From: Bog-473 sp963788585
GTDB lineage: Bacteria; Actinomycetota; Acidimicrobiia; Acidimicrobiales; RAAP-2
NCBI GenBank assembly: GCA_963788585.1
Contig: CAWBHA010000004.1
Location: 389,455-453,454, forward strand
Direction of reading: 5' to 3'
Length of the DNA: 64,000 bases
Shown: positions 24,465 through 36,760 of the stretch, piece by piece
Position numbering within the stretch: the first letter of the stretch is position 1
Layout of the letters: each line of letters starts with the position of its first letter
Notes under the pieces: generated by a model
Told to the model about the DNA's origin: nothing
The model's database searches: none
The model's input: only the letters and a program-made list of their open reading frames with translations
Program-made: the position numbers and the translations under genes

Positions 24465-24916
24465 GAACGGCCGCCGGCCTGCCGAACCCGCAAGGCCGGC
24501 GAGGCCTCGGCCGGCAGCGCCTCGTCCAGTGCGGCCTGGAAGTGTTCACAGTCGAAGACATTGCGGCTCGGGCAGCGCAGCGCATGATCGAGCTGATCGG
24601 CCATGGTGTCGAGGTGTTTGGCCTGGGCCCGCAGCTCATCCCGCTTGCGGGCTGCGAAGGACTTCCACCGAGGTCGTCCGCCCGTGGCGAGGAGCTCCTT
24701 GATCTCCTCGAGCGAGAACCCGGCCTGCCGGCACATGGCCACGACCGCCAGCGTGGTGAGCACGTCGGAGCGGAACTGACGTCTGAGGCCCTTGCGATCG
24801 ACACTCTCGATAATCCGCTCCCGCTCGTAGAAGCGCAGGGTGGACGCAGCCATCCCGGATCGCGTGGCGACTTCACCGATGTCGAGCAGGTCAGGACGGA
24901 GAGGGAGAGAAGGCAT
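24461..24916 (-). CDS. MerR-family transcriptional regulator
   Basis: 151 residues from ATG 24916. The N-terminal winged helix is LDIGEVATRSGMAASTLRFYERERIIES, cited by its residues 10-37, followed by QFRSDVLTTLAVVAMCRQAGFSLEEIKELL and a long dimerisation helix. Two cysteines near the end (RCPSRNVFDCEHF) recall the redox or metal site of SoxR- and CueR-type members, but the spacing Cys-x7-Cys does not match the SoxR iron-sulfur cluster. It probably binds the 20-bp palindrome directly upstream of its start and controls the divergent methyltransferase and itself. Confidence 0.85.
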   Translation of the reverse strand: MPSLPLRPDLLDIGEVATRSGMAASTLRFYERERIIESVDRKGLRRQFRSDVLTTLAVVAMCRQAGFSLEEIKELLATGGRPRWKSFAARKRDELRAQAKHLDTMADQLDHALRCPSRNVFDCEHFQAALDEALPAEASPALRVRQAGGRS

Positions 24917-24918
24917 TG

Positions 24919-24938
24919 ACTTGAAGTTTACTTCAAGT
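24919..24938. promoter_or_regulatory. MerR-type 20-bp palindromic operator
   Basis: Perfect inverted repeat ACTTGAAGT-TT-ACTTCAAGT, starting 3 nt before the merR ATG and ending 3 nt before the TTG start of the divergent methyltransferase. MerR regulators typically bind 18-20 bp dyads placed in the promoter spacer. The very short distance to both start codons implies overlapping, nearly leaderless transcripts. Confidence 0.75.
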
Positions 24939-24940
24939 GC

Positions 24941-25594
24941 TTGGCTGCGCATGTGGGCATCCTTGGCAGCGGCGACTCGGGCGGCGATTCGAGCGGCAAG
25001 TCGAGCTTCGAGGGCAGGGCGGGCAGGCTGGCGGGGGCCGTGATGACCCGGCTCAACCGGGACATGGAGCTCGCGGCGATCGTAGAGCTCTGCCCGGCCG
25101 AGGACGGCCGAGTCCTCGCGGTGGGGTTCGGGCCCGGTGTCGGTGTCGCGGAGCTCGTGCCGCGTGTCCCGCGGGGACGAGTCGCCGGCGTCGATCCCTC
25201 GGCGACGATGGTCGAGCAGGCGTGCCGGCGCAACCGCGCCGCCGTCGCGTCGGGACGCGTCCGGCTCGAACGAGCGAGCGCGGCGTCGATACCGTGGCCT
25301 GGCGGCAGCTTCGACGGTGTCATCGCGGTCAACAGCCTGCAGTTGTGGAAGCCGATCCACGCGTCGCTGCGCGAGCTGGCACGCATCCTGGCACCGAGCG
25401 GCACGTTGGTCACGCTCACACACGGCTGGGCCATCGAGAAGCGGGCGCCAGAAACCGATTGGGTGTCGATGATGACCGAGGCGCTCGCGGTTGCGGGTTT
25501 CGTCCGAATCTCCCACCGGACCGCGCGGTTTCGCTCAGGTGAGGGCCTCTTTCTCAGAGCGGAAAGACCCTCGCCCGGCGGTACGCCGAACTGA
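24941..25594 (+). CDS. Class I SAM-dependent methyltransferase
   Basis: 217 residues from TTG 24941 (GTG 24953 is an alternative). The Rossmann methylase motifs are present: RVLAVGFGPGVGVAEL for SAM binding, VAGVDPSATMVEQA for the acidic ribose contact, and SFDGVIAVNSLQLW and ELARILAPSGTLV for motifs IV and VI (Methyltransf_11 type). The N-terminus is Gly/Ser-rich. Divergence from merR across a shared dyad suggests that MerR controls it. A small-molecule substrate is likely; which one is unknown. Confidence 0.8.
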   Translation: MAAHVGILGSGDSGGDSSGKSSFEGRAGRLAGAVMTRLNRDMELAAIVELCPAEDGRVLAVGFGPGVGVAELVPRVPRGRVAGVDPSATMVEQACRRNRAAVASGRVRLERASAASIPWPGGSFDGVIAVNSLQLWKPIHASLRELARILAPSGTLVTLTHGWAIEKRAPETDWVSMMTEALAVAGFVRISHRTARFRSGEGLFLRAERPSPGGTPN

Positions 25595-25649
25595 TCGTGC
25601 GGCCCGATGCCACGGTGCGCCGGCGGGTCAGGGCTAGCTTGACGCATCG

Positions 25650-27645
25650 ATGCGTGATGCGGCTGGGCGTCCACCACTCGAGACGCCCGTGGCGGCCGAC
25701 GAGGGTGAGGACCAGCTTTCTCTCCGTCGGACCTCCCGGAGGAGCCCCTGGCAATTCTGGCGGTCTCCCCCCGACCAACCCGGCTGGGCGCGTCCGTCGC
25801 TCCTGATCGTCGCCGCACTGGCCGCCTTCGCCTACGGGTGGGAAGTCAACGGGGCAGTGCTCGAGACCTTCTACGGCGCAGCCGCCCGGAGCATGGCGCA
25901 GAATTGGCACAACTTCTTCTTCGGCGCCTTCGATCCCTGGGGGACGGTGACCGTCGACAAGTTGCCCGGCGCCTTCTGGGTCCAAGCGATCTCGTTGCGC
26001 ATCTTCGGCTTCCACATCTGGGCCATCGTGCTCCCTCAGGTGGTGGAGGGGACCCTCACGGTGCTCGTGCTGTACCGCGCCGTCAGACGCGTCGCGGGCC
26101 CGGGTGCCGGCCTCACGGCCGCGACCGCCCTGGCCGTCACGCCCGTCACCATCCTCCTCAATCGCGGCAACATCTCCGACTCCCTGCTCATCCTGTTGCT
26201 CGTCCTCGCCGCCGACGCGGCCACTGCCGCGTACACGACTGGGCGCCTGCAGCCTCTCGTCCTCGCCGGCCTCTGGGTGGGTCTGGCCTTCCAGGCCAAG
26301 ATGATCCAAGCCTGGCTCGTGCTGCCCGGCCTCTACCTGGCCTATCTCTTCGCCGCGCCGCTCCCCCGCCTCTCGCGCCGTCTCGGCCACGTCGTCGTCT
26401 CAGCACTTGTGGCGCTGGTGGTCTCGCTGAGCTGGATGACCATTGTCACGCTCGTACCGGCTCACGACCGGCCCTACGCCGATGGCAGCTGCAACAATTC
26501 GGTCTACAGCCAGGTCTTCCTCTACAACGGGTTCGACCGCGCCACCGGCGACGCGCTCGACCAGCCGGGCTGTACTCCGCCACCCGCCACGGCGCGCGCC
26601 CTCGGCCACGACCGCCGCGGCGTCGGGCGCAACCGCGGGCACTGCGACCAGCGGCGGGGCCACCGAGCAGCTGAACCGCGATGTCTACAGCCACGACATC
26701 GCCTGGCTGGTGCTCCCCTCCCTGGCGGCGCTCGTCGCCGTCCTCGTGGCCCGGCGACGGGAACCGCGCACCGACCCCTGGCGCGCCGCCATCGTGCTGT
26801 GGGGTCTTTGGCTCCTTCTGACTGCGGCCTCTTTCGCCGGGTCCCAGACGTTCCACCCGTACTACCTGGCCGGCCTCGCCCCGCCGATGGCGGCGCTGTG
26901 CGGCATGGGGTTCGCGCTCGCCTGGCGCCTCCGCGAGCAGTCGCCGGTGGTGGCGATCGTCATGACGGCGACCGTCATCGCCGGCGTCGTCTACGCCATT
27001 TCGCTCGTGCCGGACGACGTCGGAGTCCGGCCGTGGATCATCGCCTCGAGCGTCGCTGTGGCGCTCGGCGCCGTGGCCTGCCTCGTCCTCTCGCTCCGGC
27101 CGGAGCGGCGTGGCTGGGAGCTGCAGTGGGGCCTCGCGCTGTCCGCGGTTGCGCTCCTCTCGGGTGCTGCATGGGCGTCGGGCACTGCAGTCGCGGCCGA
27201 CCTGGGCCCGTTCGACTCGGCGTACCAGCCTGCGTCGCTGACGGCCGCGTCACAGGCGGGCTGGGCGCGCGACGTCGCCGGGTGGCCCGCTCTGGTGGCC
27301 GGCGCCAAGCCGTACCCCGCCGACCAGAGCATCAACACGCAGGAGACCTCCGCCGAGGCCAGCATCGTCGTCATGGTCACGGGCCGCGAGTTCCTGGCCG
27401 TCGGGGGGTTCACCGGACGCGTCCCGGCCACCCCGTTGCCGCAATTCCTGGCCTACGTGCGCGAGCGCCGCGTCGTCGGTGTCCTGGTCGGCATCCGGCC
27501 GCACACGCGCAATCCCGACATGCTCTGGGTCCTCGCCCACTGCCGGGCGCTGACGGGACCGCGCGCCACGGTCCGGATCAGCAGTGGCGTGCTGCACCAG
27601 TACGTCTGCGCGCCCTCCGACGCCGACGCCCGCGCCCGCGGCTGA
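25650..27645 (+). CDS. GT39/ArnT-type glycosyltransferase (YkcB-like), interrupted by a +1 frameshift
   Basis: About 664 residues after repair. The N-terminal half has the polyprenyl-phosphate-mannosyltransferase pattern: AFAYGWEVNGAVLETFYGAA, FDPWGTVTVDKLPGAFWVQ, LNRGNISDSLLILLLV and GLAFQAKMIQAW. The second half (DIAWLVLPSLAALVAVLVA to FHPYYLAGLAPPMAALCG and beyond) lies one base over. The switch falls in a GC-rich stretch around 26575-26610 that codes for a Thr/Ala/Gly/Ser linker, so one extra base is the simplest reading. The protein would be an integral membrane enzyme transferring a sugar from a lipid-linked donor to an extracytoplasmic acceptor. Confidence 0.82.
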
Positions 27646-27651
27646 CGGACG

Positions 27652-28539
27652 TCAGACGTCGAGGAAGCGGCGGATGGCGATGGCCGAGCCGATGGATCCG
27701 ATCGCCATGCCCACGATCACGACGACGACGTTGGTCAGGATCATCTCGGACCCTGTCATGTGCATCGCGGTGAAGATGTTGCTGGTCGTGCGCCCGCCCC
27801 CCTCGTGGTTGATGAAGAGGTAGACGAAGTAGACGACGAAGGCGGCGAGCAGCGAGCCGACGAACCCCTGCAACAGCCCTTCGGACATGAAGGGGACGCG
27901 GATGAACCAATTCGTCGCGCCCACGAGCTTCATGACCGACACCTCGCGCCGCCGCGCGAAGATGGCCATGCGGATCGTGTTGAGGATGAGCACGGCGGCG
28001 GAGACGATCAGGACGATGGCAATGGCCAGACAGACCCATTTGGAGACGTTGATGACCGTCTCCTCGTTCCGGATGGTCTGTTGGGGCTCGGTGACCGACA
28101 GAACGCCGGCCGTGCCGTTGAAGGTGCGCACGACCTGGCCCGCGTCAGTCAGCGCAACAGGGGTGCACCAATAAGAGGTCGGCATCTCGCTGACCGAGGT
28201 GGCCTGGAAGACATCTTGGGGCAGCAGCTTGCGGGCCTCGGAGAAGTTGCGGGCCTGGTTCCAGTAGGCGCACGGCTGCACTACGTAGTTGAGCTGGGCG
28301 AGCTGGGTTCCGACCGCCTTGATCTGTTGGGAGGAAGCGGTCGGCTTCATCCAAACCGTCACCTCCGTGCCCCGCTCGAGGGTCCCGGTGGCATTGGCCG
28401 AGCCCTGGCGCAGCAGCAGCGCCGCGCCGACCAACGAGAGCGACACCGCGACGGTCAGGATGGCGGCGACGGTCATCAGGCGGTTGCGCCACAGGTTGGC
28501 CGCCGTCTCGCGGACGACGTAGTCGACGGAGACCGCCAT
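27652..28539 (-). CDS. ftsX: FtsX, cell-division ABC-transporter-like membrane subunit
   Basis: 295 residues with four membrane helices: one near residues 22-44, then three in the C-terminal half (LAIAIVLIVSAAVLILNTI, SLLAAFVVYFVYLFI, VVVVIVGMAIGSIGSAIAI). The extracellular loop between helices 1 and 2 contains three cysteines, two likely to pair. FtsEX transmits an ATP-driven signal to peptidoglycan hydrolases at the septum. Its ATG shares one base with the ftsE stop. The gene converges on the glycosyltransferase with 6 nt between. Confidence 0.93.
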   Translation of the reverse strand: MAVSVDYVVRETAANLWRNRLMTVAAILTVAVSLSLVGAALLLRQGSANATGTLERGTEVTVWMKPTASSQQIKAVGTQLAQLNYVVQPCAYWNQARNFSEARKLLPQDVFQATSVSEMPTSYWCTPVALTDAGQVVRTFNGTAGVLSVTEPQQTIRNEETVINVSKWVCLAIAIVLIVSAAVLILNTIRMAIFARRREVSVMKLVGATNWFIRVPFMSEGLLQGFVGSLLAAFVVYFVYLFINHEGGGRTTSNIFTAMHMTGSEMILTNVVVVIVGMAIGSIGSAIAIRRFLDV

Positions 28540-29267
28540 CAGCCCACGCCCCCGGCGGCCACGTCGAGGGGTTGCTGCGCCGCGCCGTCGAAGCCGTACA
28601 CGCCACGCGCCTGGTCGCGCACCATGGCGCCGTTGCTGAGCTCGATGACCCGTCGCCGCATCTTGTCGACCAGCACCTCATCGTGGGTGGCGACCACGAC
28701 CGTGGTCCCCGTGCGGTTGATGCGGTCGAGGAGCTGCATGATGCCCTGGCTCGTCTGCGGGTCGAGGTTCCCGGTCGGCTCGTCGGCCAGGAGGATGAGA
28801 GGGCGGTTCACGAAGGCCCGGGCCACGGCCACGCGCTGCTGCTCGCCGCCGGAGAGCTCGTTCGGCAGGTTGTCCCGCTTGTTGGCCAGCCCGACCAGGT
28901 CGAGCACCTGGGGCACCTGGTTCGCCACGACGTGGCGGGGGCGCCCGATGACCTCGAGCGCGAAGGCCACGTTCTCGAAGACGTTTTTGTTCGGCAGCAG
29001 GCGGAAGTCCTGGAAGACGCAGCCGATGTTGCGCCGCAGGTAGGGCACCCGCCACTTGGGCAACTCGACGATGTTGCGGCCCGCCTCGAGGATCTGCCCG
29101 GTGTCGGGCAGCTCCTCGCGCAGCAGGAGCCGGATGAAGGTGGTCTTGCCCGAACCCGACGCGCCGACGAGGAAGACGAACTCGCCCTTGTCGATGTCGA
29201 CGGTGACGTCGCGCAGTGCGACCGTGGAGCCCTTGTATGTCTTGGTGACGTTCTCGAAACGAATCAT
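28539..29267 (-). CDS. ftsE: FtsE, cell-division ATP-binding protein
   Basis: 242 residues from ATG 29267. Walker A GASGSGKTT is at about residues 35-43, the Q-loop lies in FQDFRLLPNKNVFENV, the ABC signature is LSGGEQQRVAVA, Walker B LILLADEPTG, and the switch histidine is in VATHDE. The length fits FtsE. The upstream 15 nt are pyrimidine-rich and lack a Shine-Dalgarno sequence, so translation may depend on the upstream prfB message or on a leaderless start. Confidence 0.95.
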   Translation of the reverse strand: MIRFENVTKTYKGSTVALRDVTVDIDKGEFVFLVGASGSGKTTFIRLLLREELPDTGQILEAGRNIVELPKWRVPYLRRNIGCVFQDFRLLPNKNVFENVAFALEVIGRPRHVVANQVPQVLDLVGLANKRDNLPNELSGGEQQRVAVARAFVNRPLILLADEPTGNLDPQTSQGIMQLLDRINRTGTTVVVATHDEVLVDKMRRRVIELSNGAMVRDQARGVYGFDGAAQQPLDVAAGGVG

Positions 29268-29425
29268 GGAAGAAGAGAGGTGTTGCTCCGGCCCGCACGC
29301 CCGCGCGGCGAAGCACCTGCGCAATCCTACCGAGTCCCGATCACCATCTCGGGTCACTCGCTCCGGCGCAGGTCACGGAGCCGCAGGATCGGCAGGACCG
29401 TCGGGACGGTGCGGGCCGCGGTGCG

Positions 29426-29471
29426 GGCCACGGGGGACGGCGCGACGAAGGCCACGGGGGTCGGCGCGACG
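29426..29471. repeat. Imperfect tandem repeat between prfB and ftsE
   Basis: Two copies of a 22-nt unit with 24-nt period; each begins GGCCACGGGGG and ends CGGCGCGACG, differing at one A/T position. Another CGGCGCGACG-like stretch follows. The unit lies in the 240-nt gap between prfB and ftsE, where I see no convincing gene. Function unknown. Confidence 0.6.
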
Positions 29472-29507
29472 GCGCGACGGCGCCGACCCGGCAGCACGAA
29501 CGTTCGG

Positions 29508-30649
29508 TCAGACCCCGTCCTCGCGCCGCCGGCGCAACTCGGCCTCCATGAACGCGTCGAGGTCCCCGTCGAGGACGGCGTCCACGTTGCCGGTCTCCTG
29601 GTTCGTGCGGAGATCCTTGACGAGCTGGTACGGCGCCATGACGTAGGAGCGGATCTGGTTCCCCCACGCGTTGTCGACGCGTTCGCCGCTCAGGGCGTCG
29701 AGCTCGGCCCGCCGCTCGGCGCGCGCCCGCTCGGCCAGCTTGGCGCCCAGGATCTGCAGCGCCTTGGCCTTGTTCTGGTGCTGGCTCCGCTCGTTCTGGC
29801 AGGACACGACGATCCCCGTCGGCAGGTGCGTCAGGCGCACGGCCGAGTCCGTCTTGTTGACGTGCTGCCCGCCGGCGCCCGACGAGCGGTAGGTGTCGAT
29901 GCGCAGATCCTTCTCGTCGATCTCCACCTCCGCGGACACGTCCTCCAGGAACGGCGTGACGTCCATGGAGGCGAAGCTCGTCTGGCGACGGTGCTGCGAA
30001 TCGAAGGGCGACATGCGCACGAGGCGGTGCACACCCCGCTCGGTCGCGAGCAACCCGTAGGCGAAGCGGCCGTGCACGATGAAGGTGGCCGACAGGAGTC
30101 CCGCCTCCTGGCCCTCCGTCGCCTCGTCCACCTCTACCGTGAAGCCGTGGCGCTCGGCCCAGCGCTGGTACATGCGCAGGAGTATCTCGGTCCAGTCCTG
30201 CGCGTCGGTGCCGCCCGCGCCCGCGTGGACCTCGCACACGGCATCGAGCTCGTCGTACTCGCCCGAGAAGAGCGACTGCAGCTCCAGCGCGGAGAGGCGC
30301 GTCGGCGAGCGCGTCGACGGTGTCGAGCAACTCGGCCTCGAGCGGGGCGTCGGGTGCACCCGCCGCCGCCGACTCCTCGGTCAGTTCGAGGAGCGCCCGG
30401 GCGTCGTCGAGGGATGCCCGCAGGGCATCGAGTTGGTCCAGGTCGGCCGCCACCCGGCCGAGCTCCTTGGTGACCGAACGGGCGTGGTCGGGGTCGTCCC
30501 ACAGGTCCGGCCGCGCCACCTCGGCCTCCAGCTCACCCCGTCTGACCTCGAGTTTCTCGCGCCCGAGGTAGCGCTCCGCCTCGGCCAGCCGGGCCCCCAG
30601 CGTCTCGAGCTCTGCCGTGAGGTCGCGGGGTGCGTCGGCCGACGGCCTG

Positions 30650-30663
<14 letters not shown>
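29508..30663 (-). CDS. prfB: Peptide chain release factor 2, interrupted by a +1 shift
   Basis: About 384 residues when joined. The recognition tripeptide is in LVRMSPFDSQ and the catalytic GGQ in SSGAGGQHVNKTDSAVRL, so it is a release factor for UGA/UAA stops. The N-terminal 120 residues (from ATG 30663) and the rest are in different frames; the switch lies at about 30296-30302, between VDALAD and RLSALELQSLFSGEYD. This is not the classical RF2 autoregulatory site, which is near codon 25 and contains an in-frame TGA; no stop codon occurs here. The start overlaps the end of secA by 14 nt. Confidence 0.9.
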
Positions 30664-33502
<2,839 letters not shown>

Positions 33503-34012
33503 GGCGCGCCGATCCTACCGGCCCCGGCGGCGGCCGGGCCGTACGGGCTGCGTGCGGCTGACCTGGTCTTTGACCCCACACTCGCCTGCCGCGAGGGTGA
33601 CGCGCCGGTCCCGGCGGCCCGGCGTCTCCACCGGGCCCAACGGCACCACGCTGACGCGTGTCGCCTCGTCTCCGCCCGCCCCCGACAGCCGGGGACTCGA
33701 CGGGCAGGGCTTACCTCTAAGCCGCACCATGCTCAGCGACCACAAGTCGCCTTACGTGGGTCGTTTCGCCTGCGACTGGCATCGACTTGCAACCACAGAC
33801 CCGCACGCAGCCCGCAGCCATGCTACGTGGTGCCCGCCCCGACGCCCCGCCGGACGCTTCCCCGGGGACGGACCCTCCTCTCCCGTGCCTGGGGTTTGCC
33901 AATCGGGGTTGGGGGAAAGGACACATTCCTTGCAAAATTGATGGTTGCAGAGCTTCCAAACCGGGGTGAGCAGCCGTAACGTGAGCGGGCTCCCGAGAGA
34001 CCCGCAGTCGAC
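33503..34012. other. Intergenic stretch between secA and the sigma factor gene, no gene seen
   Basis: About 510 nt between divergent genes. The frames present on both strands have poor composition and no recognisable motifs. The right half is AT-richer around 33920-33965 (CATTCCTTGCAAAATTG), the likely promoter zone of the sigma factor gene. I compared it by eye with c-di-AMP and c-di-GMP riboswitch cores and found no match. No hpf/raiA gene, often found upstream of secA, is present. Confidence 0.5.
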
Positions 34013-34033
34013 GGAGGGGGAGGAATCGGGACC

Positions 34034-35444
34034 GTGGCGGTCCGACAAGACGAATTGATCAGCCGCTGCGACGAGGTCGATCTCGCGAGAGACCGGATCC
34101 TCGTCGTACGGTGCCAGGCCGGCGACGACGCGGCCTTCGCGAACCTCTACGCGCGCTACTACGACCGGCTCCTCCGGTTCTGTCTCCGACGCCTGCACGA
34201 CCGCCATGAGGCCGAGGACGCGGCGCAGGAGGCGTTCGCCCGGGCCTGGAAGGCGCTGCCTCGATTCGCCGGCGAGCGGCGCTTCTACCCCTGGCTCACC
34301 GTCATTGCGGGCAACATCTGCACGGACACGCTGCGCCGGCGGTCGCGCAGCACCCCGACGGACGAGATGGAGCTGACCGCACAGCATTCGGCGGGCGCCG
34401 TCGAAGACCAGACCTCCGAAGAGCTCGTGCTGGCCAGCGTCGACGGCGAGCTCGTCAACCGTGCCCTCGGCCGGCTCTCGGCCCGCCACCGCCACGTGCT
34501 CGCCATGCGGGAGGGCTCGGGGTGGACATACCAGCAGATCGCCGACCACGAAGGCGTCGAGATCGGCACGATCGAGACCCTGCTGTGGCGCGCCCGGCAG
34601 GCACTCAAACGCGAGTACGCGATCGTCTGCGACTCGAAGGGCGCGCTGGCGGGCTTCCTCGTCGGGGCGGCCGCCTTCGTCCGTCGCAGCGTCGTCCGCT
34701 TCGCGCATCGGGGTTCGAGCGCGCGGCAACCCGGTTCCGGCGCGGCCGGCGACCTGCGGAACGCCGTGGCGGGCATCGCCGTCACCGGCGCCGCGGTCGC
34801 GGCCGCCTTCATCACACCGCACGCGCTCGCACCCCGCCCGACCGCACCTCCGGCCGCGGGCGGTGCCGTGCTCGCCGTCCCTCCCCTGCTGGTAGGCCAC
34901 GCGGCCCCGGCGGGCGCGGCGCCTGCCAACAACAACGGGGCGATCGCCTCGGGCCCGGGGGCCGGCGGTCGTGTCGGCGCCTCGACGGTCGACGGCACGA
35001 GCTCCGGCGCTGGGTCCGTCCCCAAAGTCGGCTCGGGCTCGTTGCTCGGCGGCCCGGCTCCCACGACCGTGACCGCCGGCGCGGCGGGCGCAGCGGGCGC
35101 GGCCGGCACGGCCGGCGGGTCCGTCCTGCATCAGGCGGGCGGCGTCTCGGGCGTGGTCGGCGGCGCGACGAGTGGGGTCTCGGGAGTGGTCGGCGGCGTC
35201 GCCAGTGCGGCAGGTGGCGTGGCGGCCAGCGCCGGTGCCGCGACAGGCGGGTGGCGTGGCCCAGACGCTCAACGGCGTGTCGCAGGCGATCGGCCTGGGC
35301 AGCGTCGTTCCCGGCGGCTCCTCGGGATCGGGTGGCAGCACGAGCCCGGCGAGCGGTACCAGCAGCAGCACCGGCAGCAGCGGGACGCTGGGCGGCCTGA
35401 CCACCAAGGTCGGGAGCGCCGCCGGCGGCCTCCTCGGGGGCTAG
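34034..35444 (+). CDS. ECF sigma factor with membrane anchor and long Gly/Ala/Ser tail; +1 shift near its 3' end
   Basis: About 469 residues from GTG 34034, preceded by a strong GGAGGGGGAGG ribosome site. Residues 30-100 are sigma region 2 (FANLYARYYDRLLRFCLRR, EDAAQEAFARAWKALPRF), and residues 145-195 region 4 (LGRLSARHRHVLAMREGSG, IADHEGVEIGTIETLLWRA). A hydrophobic segment follows near residue 245-265 (AVAGIAVTGAAVAAAFI), then about 200 residues of Gly/Ala/Ser/Val repeats. One extra G at 35249-35251 separates GAATGG from VAQTLNGVSQ in the tail. Such sigma factors with a fused membrane segment may be self-regulated. No separate anti-sigma gene is adjacent. Confidence 0.82.
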
Positions 35445-35454
35445 ACCCGGTCGC

Positions 35455-36465
35455 TCACGAGCCGGTGGCGGCCGAGCAGACCGTCTCCACCAGGAGACGG
35501 CTCACCACGTAGGGGTCGATGTTGGCGTTGGGGCGGCGGTCCTCGATCCAGCCCTTCTTGTTCTTCGCCGTCTGCCACGGGATGCGGATGGACGCTCCCC
35601 GGTCCGAGGCGCCATAGCTGAACTGGGTGTAGTGCGCGGTCTCGTGCGCGCCCGTGAGCCGGCTCTCGATGCCGATGCCGTAGTTGGCCACGTGCTCCTC
35701 CACCCGCTTCCCGAGTGCCTCGCAGCCGGCGATGATGGCGTCCCAGCCGCCGTCCTCGCGCATGGCCTTGGTAGAGAAGTTCGTGTGGGCACCGGCGCCG
35801 TTCCAGTCTCCGAGCACCGGCTTGGGCTCCAGCGTGGCGAAGACGTCGAATTCCTCGGCGATGCGGAAGAGGAGCCAACGCGCCGTCCAGAGCTGGTCAC
35901 CGATCAGCGGCGGGGGCAGGATGCCGATCTGGAACTCCCACTGCCCCATCATCACCTCGGCGTTGGTCCCCTCGATGGCCAGGCCGGCCTTCATGCAAGC
36001 GGCGGTGTGGCGCTCGACGATCTCGCGACCGGGCATCTTGTCGCCGCCGACGCCGCAGTAGTACGGCCCCTGCGGTGCCGGAAAGCCGGCTTCGGGCCAA
36101 CCCAGTGGCCGGCCGTACTGGAAGAAGGTGTACTCCTGCTCGATGCCGAACCACGGCTCGAAGGCGGCGTACTGCTCCGCCGCCTGGAGGCAGGCGCGCC
36201 GCGTGTTGGTCGGGTGGGGTGACATGTCGGTCAGGAGCACCTCGCACATGACGAGCTTGTCGTTCTCGCCGCGCAGGGGGTCCGCGCAGACGAACACCGG
36301 CTGCAGCACGCAGTCCGAGTCGCTCCCCTCGGCCTGGTTGGTGCTCGACCCGTCGAAGCCCCAGATCGGGGGCTCCTTTCCGTCCTCGACGATCTTGGTC
36401 TTGCTGCGGAGCAGCGGAGAGGGCTCCGTCCCGTCGATCCAGATGTACTCGGCCTGGTAAGGCAT
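35455..36465 (-). CDS. glnII: Type II (eukaryotic-type) glutamine synthetase
   Basis: 336 residues starting MPYQAEYIWIDGTEPSP, the hallmark N-terminus of GSII. WGFDGSSTNQAEG gives the beta-grasp/active-site loop, FGIEQEYTFF the metal-binding glutamates, GQWEFQIG the second set, and NGAGAHTNFSTKAMRE the ammonium/glutamate loop. It makes glutamine from glutamate, ammonia and ATP. The length is typical for GSII and much shorter than GSI (about 470), so adenylylation control by GlnE does not apply. It converges on the sigma factor gene with 10 nt between. Confidence 0.95.
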   Translation of the reverse strand: MPYQAEYIWIDGTEPSPLLRSKTKIVEDGKEPPIWGFDGSSTNQAEGSDSDCVLQPVFVCADPLRGENDKLVMCEVLLTDMSPHPTNTRRACLQAAEQYAAFEPWFGIEQEYTFFQYGRPLGWPEAGFPAPQGPYYCGVGGDKMPGREIVERHTAACMKAGLAIEGTNAEVMMGQWEFQIGILPPPLIGDQLWTARWLLFRIAEEFDVFATLEPKPVLGDWNGAGAHTNFSTKAMREDGGWDAIIAGCEALGKRVEEHVANYGIGIESRLTGAHETAHYTQFSYGASDRGASIRIPWQTAKNKKGWIEDRRPNANIDPYVVSRLLVETVCSAATGS

Positions 36466-36760
36466 GGCTCTCCTGGGCTCCCTTCTCTTCTCCGCCGGTC
36501 GGGACGTGGCCGCCGCCCCGTGTGGGCGCGGATCTCCCTTGCGGTGTCACTGCAGTGTCGCCGCACCCTGTTTCGTCGCCGTATCGGTTGTGTGAACCGA
36601 CGATGAAATCCCGCCCGGCATGGCGGCACCTCCCCGGACGCGACAGCGGGCTGAGCCGACCGAAGCCGACCCAGCCCGACTGTCATCCCATGGGGAAGGG
36701 GGAATATTCCCTTAGGGAATGCATTGCCTTGCCTTTACGGGCAACCCCCTGCGGCTGCTG

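Noticed and set aside
33860..34030. Possible c-di-AMP or c-di-GMP riboswitch upstream of the sigma factor gene
   Set aside because: The conserved cores of these riboswitches could not be matched by eye, and the pairing needed is not visible.
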